Positions 24,519 through 37,399 of a stretch of DNA of 51,734 nucleotides are shown piece after piece; the stretch's first letter is position 1, and every line of letters begins with the position of its first letter. The position numbers were made by a program, and so were the translations under genes. This stretch comes from Gnetum montanum (taxonomy: Eukaryota > Streptophyta > Gnetopsida > Gnetales > Gnetaceae). Location: the NCBI GenBank assembly GCA_015680685.1, contig MNCI01002776.1:54999-106732 (forward strand). The letters are read 5' to 3'. The notes under the pieces were generated by a model. That model saw nothing but the letters and a program-made list of their open reading frames with translations, was not told the DNA's origin and did no database searches.

Positions 24519-25397
24519 TGATGAGTAGTGAGGTAACCCTACGTCCAACCGTATGAATCACAAAGTATTCACACACGATCCATTCAAATTTTATGAACTT
24601 TACAGTTTCTGATATAGTAGTCTTCTAGAGTGAACCTTGCCCTAAGATCATTCGTTATCTTCTTGATTACACTTGTGAAGCATAATGGTTTGGTTAAGAG
24701 TAATCAAGGCATATCATTTTTTATCATTTTATGTTTTATGTTTTTGGATGCTTGAAGAGAGAGAGAGATAGAGTAATTTAATGACTAATCTAAATTAACT
24801 AACTAACCGGTCTCTAACTAATCCTAACATAAGCATCCATTCCCACTTTCTGCACATGTCCTGAACCCACGTATCCATTGTTGGGTTACCAAGAACTACA
24901 ATACTAGGTGCACCAAGCACTAACACTATTGGGATTACCAAGTGAATACATGTTACACTCAAAGCAGTCGTACTTATGTATTTAATCTATCTAGCTTATC
25001 TTGCTTAATTATCTCAATTAGCTTAATTATTGGAAAATATTGAATAACTAATTGAAAACATTAAATGCATAAATGAAATATTTAATCTATCCAAAATGCT
25101 ACAAGGCTTATCAAAAAGCTCATCTTTATTGCCACAAACACTGTCATGCTTAGGTACAATAATGCTTGAATAAAGATCCGTAGATTCAATGACTCCTGCT
25201 ATGGGCACTAAGAAGAAATATTCTAATTTTCAAATGTTAAAACTATAGGAGTTTGGCTACTATTAAAATCCCATTGCCGTAAATATGGCTGGTGAGCACG
25301 TATTTATAACCAAAAAGCCAACCCTACATTGATGGGGCCTCATCAATGAAGCCACATTGATGAGGCCTCATTGACACAACCAAACTACAACTCATCA
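24519..25397 (-). repeat. Element 1, 5' LTR
   Basis: 879 bp, edges TGATGAG...ACTCATCA, paired with 12345-13070. It keeps a U3/TATA zone near 25300 (gtatttataacc on the plus strand). The U5 repeat core lies near 24890-24940. Confidence 0.92.
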
Positions 25398-26181
25398 ATG
25401 TTGTTGTGGCCTTATTCTATTCCTAACGATAATGGAGAAATTAATTATTTAATCTAATTAAAAATGGAAAGTAAAGTCTAAACTAGCCTATCGATGATGA
25501 GTGTCCATCCCTAGCTTACTGTACATAGCCTGAACCCATGTATACTAGGATTACGAAGCAAATATGTGTTTATGTTTGAAATTGGTCACACTCATTTCAC
25601 CAATTCATTAATATGCATAGAAACATAAATATTAACTAAGTACATGAAATATAAATTGCATTAAAAGTAAATTTAATCTAAGTTAAAGTGTTACAATGAA
25701 TAAGAATCAATCTCGATCTTATGGCCATTCATGGAATATGTCCAAGTACATTGCCACTTAAATAAGACTTCGTACAACTAACTCAGATCCATATTATGGG
25801 CACTTACTAACTATTCTCTAATATTACGGAATAAAACTACAAGAGTTTGGCTACTCTACTAAAAAACTTATGCCCAAACCATGTGCCCAAGCACTATATT
25901 TATAGGCCGACACACATCTTGTGATATCAAATTTCCAACATCATATCTTGGCCCTCGATATTGAGGCTCTGATATTGAATGTCTACTATCGAAGCTAACA
26001 AAAATTAACTTTTTATTCAAAAATATGCAACGGCATGTGTCGAGGCATCTACGTTGATGCATCTATGTCAACATGGCTACATCAATGCAGCCAATAGATA
26101 AGATAACATGCATCAAGGCATTTGTGTTGAGGCATCTACCTTGACATGGTTGCATCAATGTAGCCAACTGATGCTTCATCA
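25398..26181 (-). repeat. Element 2, 3' LTR, U3-R part (right of nested element 1)
   Basis: Begins with the second ATGTT copy and continues colinear with 31053-31750. Near the outer end a ~75-bp block is present twice (about 26030-26097 and 26108-26165, both '..catgcatc.aggcat.t..tg.tgaggcatcta..t..acatgg.t.catcaatg.agcca'), which makes this LTR longer than its partner. Confidence 0.88.
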
Positions 26182-26196
26182 TACCCCCACAACTGA
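26182..26196 (-). other. Element 2 polypurine tract
   Basis: Minus strand reads ctcagttgtgggggta, directly before the TGATGAAGC start of the 3' LTR. Confidence 0.72.
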
Positions 26197-28270
26197 GTAA
26201 AAACTCGTCCTCAAGTTAACAAGATAGGATTAAGCTTTCTTTATAAAAAATTGGGAATGATGGGATTATTGACTAATGATAAATATTGACTAACTCTAAG
26301 TGAGGCATTACAAAATTTTATTTGAGTGGATGCATACAGAATGATAAAGTGATAAAAAGACTAAACAAACATTGAAATTAAAAAAATTGTAGAGGTCTTC
26401 AAGAATCTGCTGAAGATGATTCTTCTTCTTGTCACTAATGGTGGCAAACTTTTAACCTTGATTATTATGTCGATGCTTCTTTGGTTATACAGAACATTCT
26501 TGAAGGATGGACTAAAATTTCTTCTCATCATCCCATAGATCTAGCAAACATGTAAGGCTTAAGATATTATATTGTATGTGCTACGATTTGTCCATGGGCA
26601 TATCCTACGTTGTCCTCCTCTTGGCTTTATTTTCATGCCTAGCAAAGGATCTTCTTCCTTAGGCATTTCTTTTAGCATCACTTGTAGTTACCAAATGATC
26701 AACATTAGTTTTGGTAAATTTTCCTTAATTATTAACCCTTTTTGGATTTCTTAGTTTTCATTTAAGCACAAGGTGATTACAACATTCCATATCCAAGGTG
26801 ATTAATTACTATTAGTTACCATGATGATTGAAAATAGGATGTTAGAAAAATTTTAAAGTAGACATCCCTAGCCCCCAAGACTAATAAGCGTAACTCTAGA
26901 GGCACACAAGTTTTTGAACAATTGAAACCAAAGGTCTAATTTAGAAGATGACCAAGAAATATTAACAAATATGAAAATAGAAAAGTAGGAAAAATTAATG
27001 AAACGAATGAGAAGTAGTTCCAAAATCATGCATAAATTCAAAGAAAATGTCACTGATGTTCTGGAAGAAGTGAAGGTTAGTTCAAAGCCATGATCAACAA
27101 AAGTTATGCAAGTGGGTCCTCCCCAACGAAGGCTCTTGCCATAATTCCCTTGCATAACCACTTCTATAGATGTCTATGGGCACCTAAGAAGTTAAATGTA
27201 GATCATGCCTTGATTTTAAACAACGCATAGCTACCATGGTTAGGATGTTGCACTATACTACATAAAACCAAAAGGCTCATAATCACATGCAACAATGAGG
27301 TGAATAATGGGATGAGAATGGATTGTAGAGATAGGGATGTAAGGTACTTGACCATGTCCACAATAGGTTCCTATGAAAAAATATTATTAAAATGGTCAAC
27401 ATACTTATCCATCCAAGTTTATACCAAGTCCATACCATGAACAGTGACCTTGCATTGATGTGTTCCATTACACCAACCACCATGAGTCCACAACCACCTC
27501 AAAGAACAATCATCACTCCAAAAAGAGAAATAAAGAGAAGAAGAAAGGAAGGGCCTTAGTTAGAGGGGCACCTTTAAGCATGGGTAACATGTCTTTCCAA
27601 CCTCATAACTAGTGCTTGTAACTTGTTATTGTGTCTAAGGGGTGTGCTTTGAATTCCCATTATTAGTTTTTTTTTTTTTTTTTTTTGCTTTTGTTATTTA
27701 TTTCTTTATTTATTTTATGGAAACCACACCATGCAAAGACTTTTAGCTTCCTATTATTCGTCAATGGAGGAGTGATGATACATTCCAAGAGGAGTCATAA
27801 ACCACATGAAGAAAGTTAAGAAGAAAATCCAACAAGTCCCCTTGAGGTCACATCCTTTGTCATTCCCACTTAGTCATTTCCTCTTTCTTCAAGTTATAAT
27901 AATCATTAATTAATTTTTGTTTCATAAAAGAAGAACCAACTTATTTTCATGAAAAAAAACCTTTTATTGAAAGAACTAGAGAGATGAATGAGGTGGTCTC
28001 ATTGCTTTATATAATTACTTACCCAATCATCTTGGTAGCATAGCATAAAAAGCCAACACATAGTGTTGACTTCTGCATCATGACTAGTAGTATTATTAAT
28101 AGAAGCATAAAAAGAAACATTCATAAAACATAAAGAAAATGACTCAAGAAAAGAGAAAAATATGAAGAAAAGAAAAATATTCAGAAATGGAAAACATATT
28201 AAGAATCAGAAAATTTCGGAAGAAATAGGAAAATGATAAAAAATTGTAAAACAAAAAAGGTGAAAAATAC
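26197..28270. other. Element 2 3' noncoding region
   Basis: AT-rich and without a readable frame. It matches the 13071-13200 and 17300-17600 parts of element 1 but lacks the extra ORF between them. No integrase or RT motif is seen on either strand. Confidence 0.6.
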
Positions 28271-30729
28271 TTATTAGTTTTGTAATATATATGCATCTAA
28301 GTCCTCTGTTTGGTTCATTTTCTTAAGTCTATGACTAATAAGTAGATCAATTGTCTCCATGCATCTTTGAAACAGTTTTATATTCTCATTTTCAAGGCAC
28401 TAGATGTCTTCTAGTTTAGTGGGTACTACATAGGCTAGTTTTTGTTCACACACTTGCTCTTGAAATTTGTTGTGGATTGTGTTAATATTTTGAATTTCTA
28501 GCCTACAACTACACCTTTTACTATTAGTAGTGACGCATGGATTCTTTTGTCTTCCCACATTACTCAATTCATTGCTTGGGTTGGGTGTTGGAGTAACAAT
28601 GGATGGTGGCCCTTGTGTAGGATCAAGGGATGTTGGTTTTGAAAAGGAAGGTGTTGCACTACATTGGCATTGTGTTGGTTTGGATGATGTGGTATGTCCA
28701 TGAGTGTTGCACTTCCACCTAGGGCCTATCCTAAAGAAAGGACATTTCTGAGTTTATGGTAAGAACCTACTGGTATCAGCATGTCTATGCACATTTGTAG
28801 TACAAGTGGCATTTGTTTGGTGTGGTTGTAGTGTTGAACCTTCTTATGTTGCTAGAGGTGGCATGTGAGGAGGTGGAGTATGAGAATATTAAGGATAGGA
28901 TGAATGGTAAGAGGTGTGAGGTGGTGATCTCATAAAAGATGTTGTAGGATGATGATATTTGGGAGAGTGGTTATAGTGATTTGAGGTAAAGGAAGTAGAA
29001 CCAGTTGGGAAAACCATTTTTTGAACATAATATCCGTATGTGTTTAGCTAGTAGTAAGGGTAATGTTGGTTTGATGATGGCCTCCCCCATGACTATGGGT
29101 TTTGCCACTACGGTTGATAGTAGTTTTGAGGATGATAAGAAGTCCCACTAGGATAGTACGGTTTATTGTAGGACTGTCTAAAATTACCTTGTGAGTAAGG
29201 TAATTTTCTAGGAATTTTCTTTTGTATGAACTTTGGATTCAATGCAAAACCCCATACTCATGTAGATGTAACATGACTAGCCCTTTGGATGGTCATATAG
29301 GCAAATGTCACATCCATCATCCTCTTTGGTGGTTGAGTCTATAGCCTCTTCTTCTATGGTCATTTCTCCTTTCTACAAATCAATGTTCTTACCTATCTCT
29401 TGGTCCCTTTTCCTCATTTTGTTGTGATCACTTGATTCATTTTCCGCTACCCTCTCCTCTATGATTTCTATGCAAGTTTTAACTTCCTCATTCATCCATT
29501 TCAACATCTTATCCAACTTTGCTTTAAGCTCATTAAGAGCTACCTCTTTTTCCTCATCATAAATATGAACCCTTTTCTTTTGAAGAGTTTGTTCCTAGTT
29601 ATTTTCCTCAACATTCTCCCATTTTCATAGCTCTCCTTCTTCTTTTGCCACATGCTTAATTAACTCTTGGGTCTGATGGGTTCATAGGTTGTATAATTGA
29701 CCTGGAGCATACATCCCAAGGATCTCCCTTGTTTCATTATGAAGCTCATATATGATGTGGAAAAGTTGCCTTTCCTCAAAGAAACCATAGCTTGGGCATC
29801 TATTTAGTAGAGAATAATATCTATCTAAGGTCATGTCCAAGAATTCATTTTGTTCTTGTCTCTATCCTTGGATCTGTCTCCTTAGGTTGGACACCCTCAC
29901 ATAGGTTTGGTATTTCTCATTGAATAGTTCCAACATTGTGGACCACATTGAATTAAATTTGGTTTCAATGATCTATACCACACTTTGGCTCTATCAATTA
30001 GTGTCCTAGGAAAAATCTTGAGCTTTTTCTACCCACTTCAATGTTGTAGAAAGCATAGGCATCATGGAAAGCTTGTAAATGATGTTGCAAAAATGAATCA
30101 TAACCTCTCATAAATCTAAGGATGTTATTCATATCAAGCCTAGGTAAGCAACGCTCTTTGCAATGCCTATGAGACATTTTAACTACCTCTATGATCTACA
30201 TTAGACTCTTAGTGGCCAATAAGGGTTCATTGTCATCAGACATGTTGTGATGAAAATTTCTATTTCTATTTATTTGATTATGATGATATTGTCTATGTTC
30301 ATTTTGATGTCTTTGATTTTGCCCTTGGGTTCAATTTCTATCTTTATCTTAACCCCATAGTGGAGCTCTATCTCTATACCTATATTCATCCTCATCAGAA
30401 CTAGACATTGAAGAGGAAGAGGAAGATAAGGAACTGGGATAATCATCATGGCTTTTATAGTTCTCCCTTTGGTCCTTTGATTTATCTTCTTTAGGTTTTG
30501 AGGAGGCCCTTGGCCTTGAGGCCCTCCTTGTTCTAGGACTTACTCCATCTCCTCTAGGGTTTTCTACAGAAATTAAACATAGTCTTTGAGTGTAGTAAGT
30601 GTTTAAATGAGTATAGGAAACCCCTACTTGAGGTTGTTCACTCCAATTTTCTTTAGTATAGATCCTATCATTTCTCCTAGGAGTTCTTTCATCATGTAAT
30701 GCTATCTTGGTCCCATGTGAAGAAGACAT
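28271..30729 (-). pseudogene. Element 2 gag with C-terminal extension, no pol
   Basis: The frame starts at ATG 30729 with MSSSHGTKIALHDE and stays open for 126 codons, ending in a Ser/Asp-rich run. Further on, in shifting frames, are AFHDAYAF..IE (about 30060) and FNEKY-like remains (about 29930). The nucleocapsid motif near 29320-29285 reads CDICLYDHPKG, with both first Cys residues kept. After it come about 1 kb of broken His/Pro-rich sequence and a stretch (NINTIHNKFQEQVCEQK, then LENENIKLFQRCMETID) with coiled-coil character, ending near 28300. Pol motifs are absent. Such gag-only elements depend on a relative for pol. Confidence 0.78.
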
Positions 30730-30835
30730 TGTTGTTTATTTATGGTGTATGTGATTTAATATTTTCTAAAAGATATATCATTAATGCATTTATAGTGATC
30801 GTGTATGATATAACTAATCTAGATAACTAGCAACA

Positions 30836-30853
30836 TCCTTAGCAACGATGCTA
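30836..30853 (-). other. Element 2 primer binding site (tRNA-Asp type)
   Basis: Minus strand TAGCATCGTTGCTAAGGA, one base after the 5' LTR edge. Compared with TGGCGCCGTTGCCGGGGA it has six differences, all C-to-T or G-to-A. Confidence 0.8.
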
Positions 30854-30854
30854 A

Positions 30855-31750
30855 TGGTGAGCAGCAAGGTACCCCTATGTCCAACCATATGAATCACAAG
30901 CATTTATGCATGATCTGGTCAAATTCTATGGATGGGACTAGTTGTGCATCCAAATTGTTATGCCTTGATCATAGTTCGCTGTCTTCCCACTTGGACTAAT
31001 GGTAGCTTTGTCACATATGGTTTAGTCCAAAGTAAGGCATATGATGATTGGTGTTGTTGTGGCCTTATGTTATTCCTAATGATAATAGAGAAATTAATTA
31101 TTTAATCTCATTAAAAATGGAAAGTAAAGCCTAAACTAGCCTACCAATGATGAGTGTCCATTCTTAGCTTGCCGTACACATTCTAAACCCACATATCCAC
31201 TACTGGGATTACCAAGTGAATACGTGTTTATGCTCAAAATTGATCACACTATTCCACCAATTCAAATATGCATGGAAACATAAATATTAACTAAGTACAT
31301 GAAATATAAATTACATTAAAAGTAAATTTAATCTAAGTCTAAGTGCTACAATGAATAAGAATCAATCTCGATCTTGTTGTCATTCATGGAATATGTCTAG
31401 GTACATTGCCACTCGTATAAGACTTTGTACAACTGACTCAAATTCACACTATGGGCACTCACTAACTGTTCTCTAAGATTACGAAATAAAACTACAAGAG
31501 TTCGACTACTCTCCTAAAAAACTTATGCCTAAACCATGTGCCCAAGCACTACATTTATAAGATAACACACATCTCGTGATATCAAATATTTAACATTGCA
31601 TCTTGGTCCTCGATATCGGGGCTCTGATATCGAAGCTGATAAAAATTAACTTTTTATTCAAAAAATATGCAATGGCATGCATCAAGGCATCTATGTTGAG
31701 GCATTTGCCTCAACACAGCTACATCAACGAAGCCAACTAATGTTTCATAA
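30855..31750 (-). repeat. Element 2, 5' LTR
   Basis: 896 bp, edges TGGTGAGC...TTTCATAA (decayed TGATGA/TCATCA), uninterrupted, so it serves as the template that shows where element 1 split the 3' LTR. A TATA-like ttataa lies near 31555 and GATATC traces near 31580-31635. Confidence 0.92.
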
Positions 31751-33190
<1,440 letters not shown>

Positions 33191-33195
33191 AAAAA

Positions 33196-33610
33196 ATTAA
33201 CTTTAATCTTCATGTACTGAATCCTAATCAAGTCGTTTGGGATTCCCAAGTAAAAGTGATCATACTATCAACCAATAGTGGTAAGATCAATATACTACCA
33301 AATCATGCTTCACAAGTTACTTCTATAGATATAGTTGCTATGTAAATATGTATTAATGGATATTGGTCTACTATTTCTTTGATAGGTGGTTTTGGTAAGA
33401 TAGACAAAAATCAAGTGCTTTTATTAGTACATGATGCAAACACTGATCAACAAGAGGCTTAAGAAACATTTAATTAGGAAAAAGCAGCCTTAAATATGGT
33501 GGAAGAAAAAAGATAAAAAATCAAGGCTAAACTCATAATTAAATGAGCTAGAATGTGATTAGAGACTATCAACACTATCCTGCCATCACAGCCTTCCTCT
33601 ACTTCTAGCT
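33196..33610 (+). pseudogene. atpE: Plastid atpE relic
   Basis: AtpE is the epsilon subunit of plastid ATP synthase. The start is now ATT at 33196. The whole gene, about 134 codons, can be read without a frameshift: [61 protein letters not shown] and LETINTI. About seven stops have arisen by point change, mostly C-to-T. It follows atpB at normal operon spacing. Confidence 0.93.
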
Positions 33611-33637
33611 AAAAAATATTTTCATCTAGAAACCTTC

Positions 33638-34175
33638 TATAATAATGTTGTCCTTGACACATTGTTCGACACCCCAAGAGTCCCTCAAACAAGTTCAAAT
33701 TTGGGATGGAACTTAAGAGGAATATGCCTCAACAATAAAAAATCTTCAAACACATGCCAAAAAAATAACCTGTTAGTGTTAGCATGTAACCTAAGCAATG
33801 TTTATAAAAATTAAATGTGTAAAACTAATAAAAGCTAGATTAGTTTCCCTTACTCCACTCAAGTGGACACCATAGGAACTACCAGCTAAACCCTCTAGAT
33901 TCATCACTATGTCCTAGTAGTTAGCATGATCCTCTTACGAGCACACACAACATTCCATAGCACATCTCATGACACATCCATTTTAAACCCTAACATAAAG
34001 TTGAACTACACAACCCTCCCAAGTAATGTCCTACCAAATGGGGTAATGAGGAAGGTTGTAGCCCCCTCTTACTAATGCATGATATTTTCATGCAAATATG
34101 AATTCAAAGACACAAGAAGAAAAAGACTCTTTGCACCCTCATGGTCCAAGCAGGTCACCACCAGTGCTGCTATCA
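33638..34175 (-). repeat. Chromovirus 3' LTR
   Basis: Starts TATAATAATGTTGTCCTTGACAC (partner TGTAACAATG...) and follows 40941-about 41500 base for base with about one change in six, including aaatgtgtaaaactaataaaagctaga and gtaatgaggaaggttgtagcc. The right edge is set where similarity fades, next to a purine-rich tract (minus strand aagtggaagaggattaagaaag). Confidence 0.82.
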
Positions 34176-34829
34176 CTTTCTTAATCCTCTTCCACTTAAA
34201 TATGAGTGATAACCATGAAGCATAGCCTAGGTATCCCATGAGGTTGCTACACCAAAACCAAAGGAGGATTCCATTAATTTTGGGAAAGTAACTCATGCTA
34301 CTCAAAGTTTGATTCAAAGGACCTTAGGTTCTAAAAGGTCCAACTACCAGGGTCTATAACCTTAAAGCTTATTGTTGAACTTGACTGTCTCCCCAAGATC
34401 CAAACTCATTGTAGCATCTGATACCCAAATGAAAAATGGTACCATTTAAGGTTTGGTATTTCCATACCCTACCTAAGATGCAAGACTTATAAAGGGGTTC
34501 CTATTAGTTTGTTATAGTAACTTGATAGAACACACTAACCTATGGAATTATGAATCCAAGGCACTCCTTGAATCATTTTTCATAAAGATCTAAGGGTCTC
34601 AAGATCATCATAATCTCCTAACTATGTGAATCTTAAGCTCCATCACCTATAGAGTTCTTCAAAAAACTCTAGAAATCTTCCTACTTGAGAAGGGCTACCA
34701 CGAAAACACATTCATTGGATCCTAGGAGTCACAACATGTCATGCCCCTTCCACCTAAACTAGTCCTCATTTTCTAGAATTTTTATTTATATAAGAGGGTT
34801 TCTTATCCATTACTAGAGTAACCATGATG

Positions 34830-35000
34830 GGAGATTGATTGTTTACTTCCTACCAAAGTCTAGGATTAAGTGTTCCTTAGACCTCAAATGCTCCAATAGC
34901 TCCCAACTATCATCTAAGTTTGGACAGTGTTTCCAATGGATAAGAAATTCAACTTTCATTTCATATTGATGTCCAATGATCCTAAATTTTCTAATGCAAT
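34830..35000 (-). pseudogene. Chromovirus integrase C-terminal chromodomain
   Basis: Minus-strand frame reads KFRIIGHQYEMKVEFLIHW, then KHCPNLDDSWELLEHLRSKEHLI and DFGRK before a stop. This fits the chromodomain pattern (beta strand, hydrophobic-F/Y-L-V/I-x-W-K/H, then D/E-x-S/T-W-E and a helix). In chromoviruses the domain steers insertion to chromatin marks. About 430 bp of intervening integrase C-terminal region and the solo LTR separate it from the catalytic core. Confidence 0.82.
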
Positions 35001-35472
35001 TAACTTTCTTACCTTGTATGGATTGTATACAAGGCCACTCTTAGATTAAAAGGCTTCTTTTAGGATAAGAAAATCCATCAGGCAAGGGCTTTAACATGAA
35101 AAAGTAAAAAACTAAATGAACCATATCCATATTAATAGGCAACTAAAACTTATAAGTCATAGGATTAACCTTATCGATGATCCTGAAGGGATCATCATAT
35201 TGCCTCGTCAATTTGGATGTAGTTTCCTATTTTGGTTTAAATTGGCAATGGTCTAATTTCAAGAGGATCCAATCTCCAAGCTTAAATTTTTGTGGTTGAT
35301 GCTTTTAGTCTGCATACTTCTTCATGCACCACACAACCCTCTCTAGACAATCCTTTGCAACTTCAACATTTTTTAACCATACTTTCTGATGAGACGCGAC
35401 ATGCACTGGGCCGCGATATCGCATCTTCCCCTGCGATATCGCATACGCGATATCGCGGTCCGCCGCCATATC

Positions 35473-35480
35473 TATAAATA
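35473..35480 (+). promoter_or_regulatory. Solo LTR TATA box
   Basis: TATAAATA just downstream of the palindrome cluster and followed by aagaggcggc, as in the sister LTRs. Confidence 0.7.
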
Positions 35481-35646
35481 AGAGGCGGCACTCCCTTCAT
35501 TTCCCAATCCTGGCTAGAAGTAGCGAAGCTCTGGCAGATTGATCACTCCAGAGTTAGAATTTTTCCCATGTGCCCGCAGTAGGAGTCCTAGAGTGAACGG
35601 CTCTTTATTCGAGCAGCTTGTAACCTGAACCCAAGTTGTGTACGGC

Positions 35647-35652
35647 AATAAA
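35647..35652 (+). terminator. Solo LTR polyadenylation signal
   Basis: AATAAA about 170 bp after the TATA box, at the expected end of R. The equivalent AATAAAG is conserved at 48969 and, on the minus strand, near 355. Confidence 0.55.
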
Positions 35653-35726
35653 GACGAACTTGATTGGATAAACCTTGCAGTACATGGTTTTATTGTTGTT
35701 TATTTACTGCTTTCCTAGTGCGCACA

Positions 35727-36050
35727 AGTACGACTTGATTACGAGCGTCTACGGACGTGTACGGCTAGTCAAGGAATCGGCTGCTTGTCGCAACGCATGA
35801 GTACGACTTGATTACGAGCATTGGCTGCTTGGTAACCCAGTAGCGTATTCCAGGATTCTGCGCTTGGTAATCCCAGTGGTAGTCCAATGTGTACGGCTAG
35901 TCAAGGAATCGGCTACTCATTGCTAGGCTAGAACGTGTGATAAGTACGACTTAGTTACGAGCACCCACGGGTGTGTACGGCTAGCTAAGGAATCGGCTGC
36001 TTATCACACTTAAGCTAAATAGGTGCCTCAGTACGACCACTTCGAGCACT
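35727..36050 (+). repeat. U5 repeat units in the solo LTR
   Basis: The block gtacgactt.(a)ttacgagc recurs at 35727, 35801 and 35943 (with a shorter form at 36030), and gtgtacggctag.(c/t)aaggaatcggct at 35757, 35891 and 35976. Units alternate with the ggtaa(t/c)cccagt core. The pattern is an irregular tandem array rather than simple duplication. Confidence 0.75.
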
Positions 36051-36434
36051 TGCGTTACGTGTGGTGATCCCAGTAACGATTAGCGTTTGGTAAGCCACAG
36101 TTGCATAGTTCAGGGTGTGTCCGGTAAGTGGGAATGGATGCTGACGCTAGTTAACTTAGACTTAGGACATTAGTTAGAGTTAGCTTAGTTTCTCAACCCT
36201 TTCCTGTGATAGCATAGAAGATAAACCGAAAAATACCAAAAAAATCACATACCTCAGACTTGCTTAACCATACACCGTGACACTTACAAGCAAGCCTGGG
36301 AAGACAACGAACGATTAACCCCAAGTGTTTCTTGTGGTGTTAAGGCATTTAGTCTGCGGAGTTCGACCGGATTACACGTGCACGCTTGTATTCGTATGGT
36401 TGAGTGTAGGGGTACCTCGCCACTCATCACTTTC

Positions 36435-37110
36435 AAAAAATTGTCTGCTAAAGCATGTCAACCCTACAAGGTTGAAGAAACCATGTGAGGTAATGCATTA
36501 CCTTTCCATTACTAATTCTATAGGAGAAAATCCTATAGCTAAGGACTTCTAAATGTTATAACTCTACTAAGCAATTTTCAACAGAACATGTCTGTTCTTT
36601 TGATCATTGCAAACATAATGTCAAAAGTACTCCTTAAGTACATAATTCATACACTTGTTTTGCTCATCCATTTGCAAATGGAAACTAGTAGATAGTTTGA
36701 GGGTGGTTCCCATCATGCCAAACAAGGATCACCAGAAGGCACTTGTAAACCTAGGATCACAATCTAATACTATGCTCATTGGTAGCCCAAAATATCTTAC
36801 CATCCTATCAAAGAAATATTGTGTTATGTCCTCTAATGAACATTGGAACAAAAAAGGGATGATTATGAAGAACTTAGAAAACATTTCCATCACTACAATG
36901 ATGCTTCTCAGGTCTTGCATACTTGAAAGGCCAATGATCAAGTCCATGGTAAACATGGCTCATGGAAATGGAGGAATTTCTGGAGGGAGAAAGAGTTCCC
37001 TATGACACTTAGTAGATCCTTTATCTAAGAGTCCCTAAAGACACTCAATAAACCTTGTATTGTTGACACACCAGATACTTCTAAACATAGGCAATCACAT
37101 CTTAGTACAT
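36435..37110 (-). pseudogene. Chromovirus integrase core
   Basis: Reads MFTMDLIIGL with the first catalytic Asp (about 36945), then MEMFSKFF, then SIVLDCDPRFTSAFW with the second Asp (about 36755). Past 36670 the H-x-Q-x-D-E-Q motif appears as FHLQMDEQNKCMN; the catalytic Glu position is now Lys. PIELVMER near 36530 corresponds to the SPFELVYG block. The frame runs into the solo LTR at 36429 and picks up again left of 35382. Confidence 0.87.
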
Positions 37111-37399
37111 TTTCAACCAAAAGAAAGTTCTTTCAATCAATGGTAGTATTCTTTGTTATCTAGGGTTTCCAAACCATTGTCTATCATGACACTCTTCAAT
37201 AATCTCCTTACAAAGTTCATCCCAATCTAAAACACAAATTCAACTATCCTAGAACCAAAGTAGTCCATCACTCATCTTAAAATAAGGTGCTCACCTTACC
37301 TCTCTATCAACTTCATCAAGTCAATGACTTGAAAATCCCTAATAAAGCCATCTTGGATTCTAGCTAACAATATGCCATCATACTAAACATGTGAGGTTT

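Larger units (their letters stand above)
12345..25397 (-). mobile_element. OTA element 1: Ty3 LTR retrotransposon with gag, pol and an extra 3' ORF
   Basis: A 13.05-kb minus-strand element nested in the 3' LTR of element 2. LTRs are 12345-13070 (3') and 24519-25397 (5'), and the flanking duplication is a perfect ATGTT (12340-12344 and 25398-25402). In element order: primer site, gag (from 24367), protease (about 21800), RT with FMDD, RNase H, integrase, a 2-kb spacer, a long extra ORF (16155-13290) and a polypurine tract. The tRNA-Asp-type primer site and the FMDDF RT motif point to the Ogre/Tat/Athila clade of Ty3 elements. All frames hold many stops, so it is dead. Confidence 0.92.
12144..31750 (-). 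mobile_element. OTA element 2: gag-only Ty3 LTR retrotransposon, interrupted by element 1
   Basis: A minus-strand element with LTRs at 12144-12344 plus 25403-26181 (3' LTR, split) and 30855-31750 (5' LTR). It is flanked by a perfect 5-bp duplication GCTAG (12139-12143 and 31751-31755) in atpB. Without the nested element and its duplicated 5 bp it is about 6.5 kb. Internal parts in element order are a tRNA-Asp-type primer site, gag from 30729, and a 3' noncoding region with a polypurine tract. I find no protease, RT, RNase H or integrase, whereas element 1 has all of them between homologous gag and 3' regions. It is thus a non-autonomous derivative like TR-GAG elements, or an old deletion of pol. 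Confidence 0.85.
35387..36429 (+). mobile_element. Solo LTR, OTA family, inside the chromovirus
   Basis: 1,043 bp with edges TGATGAGACG...CACTCATCA and a perfect 5-bp duplication CTTTC (35382-35386 and 36430-36434). No internal region follows, so an LTR-LTR recombination has removed the element body. Parts: three CGATATCG palindromes (35414, 35434, 35448) in U3, TATAAATA at 35473-35480, AATAAA at 35647-35652, and repeated U5 units from 35727. CpG is well kept, so it is one of the youngest insertions in the window. It belongs to the family of the LTRs at 1-758 and 48716-49516. Confidence 0.95.

Noticed and set aside
36655-37005. 116-codon plus-strand frame
   Set aside because: It is antisense to the chromovirus integrase core, which shows catalytic motifs on the minus strand.
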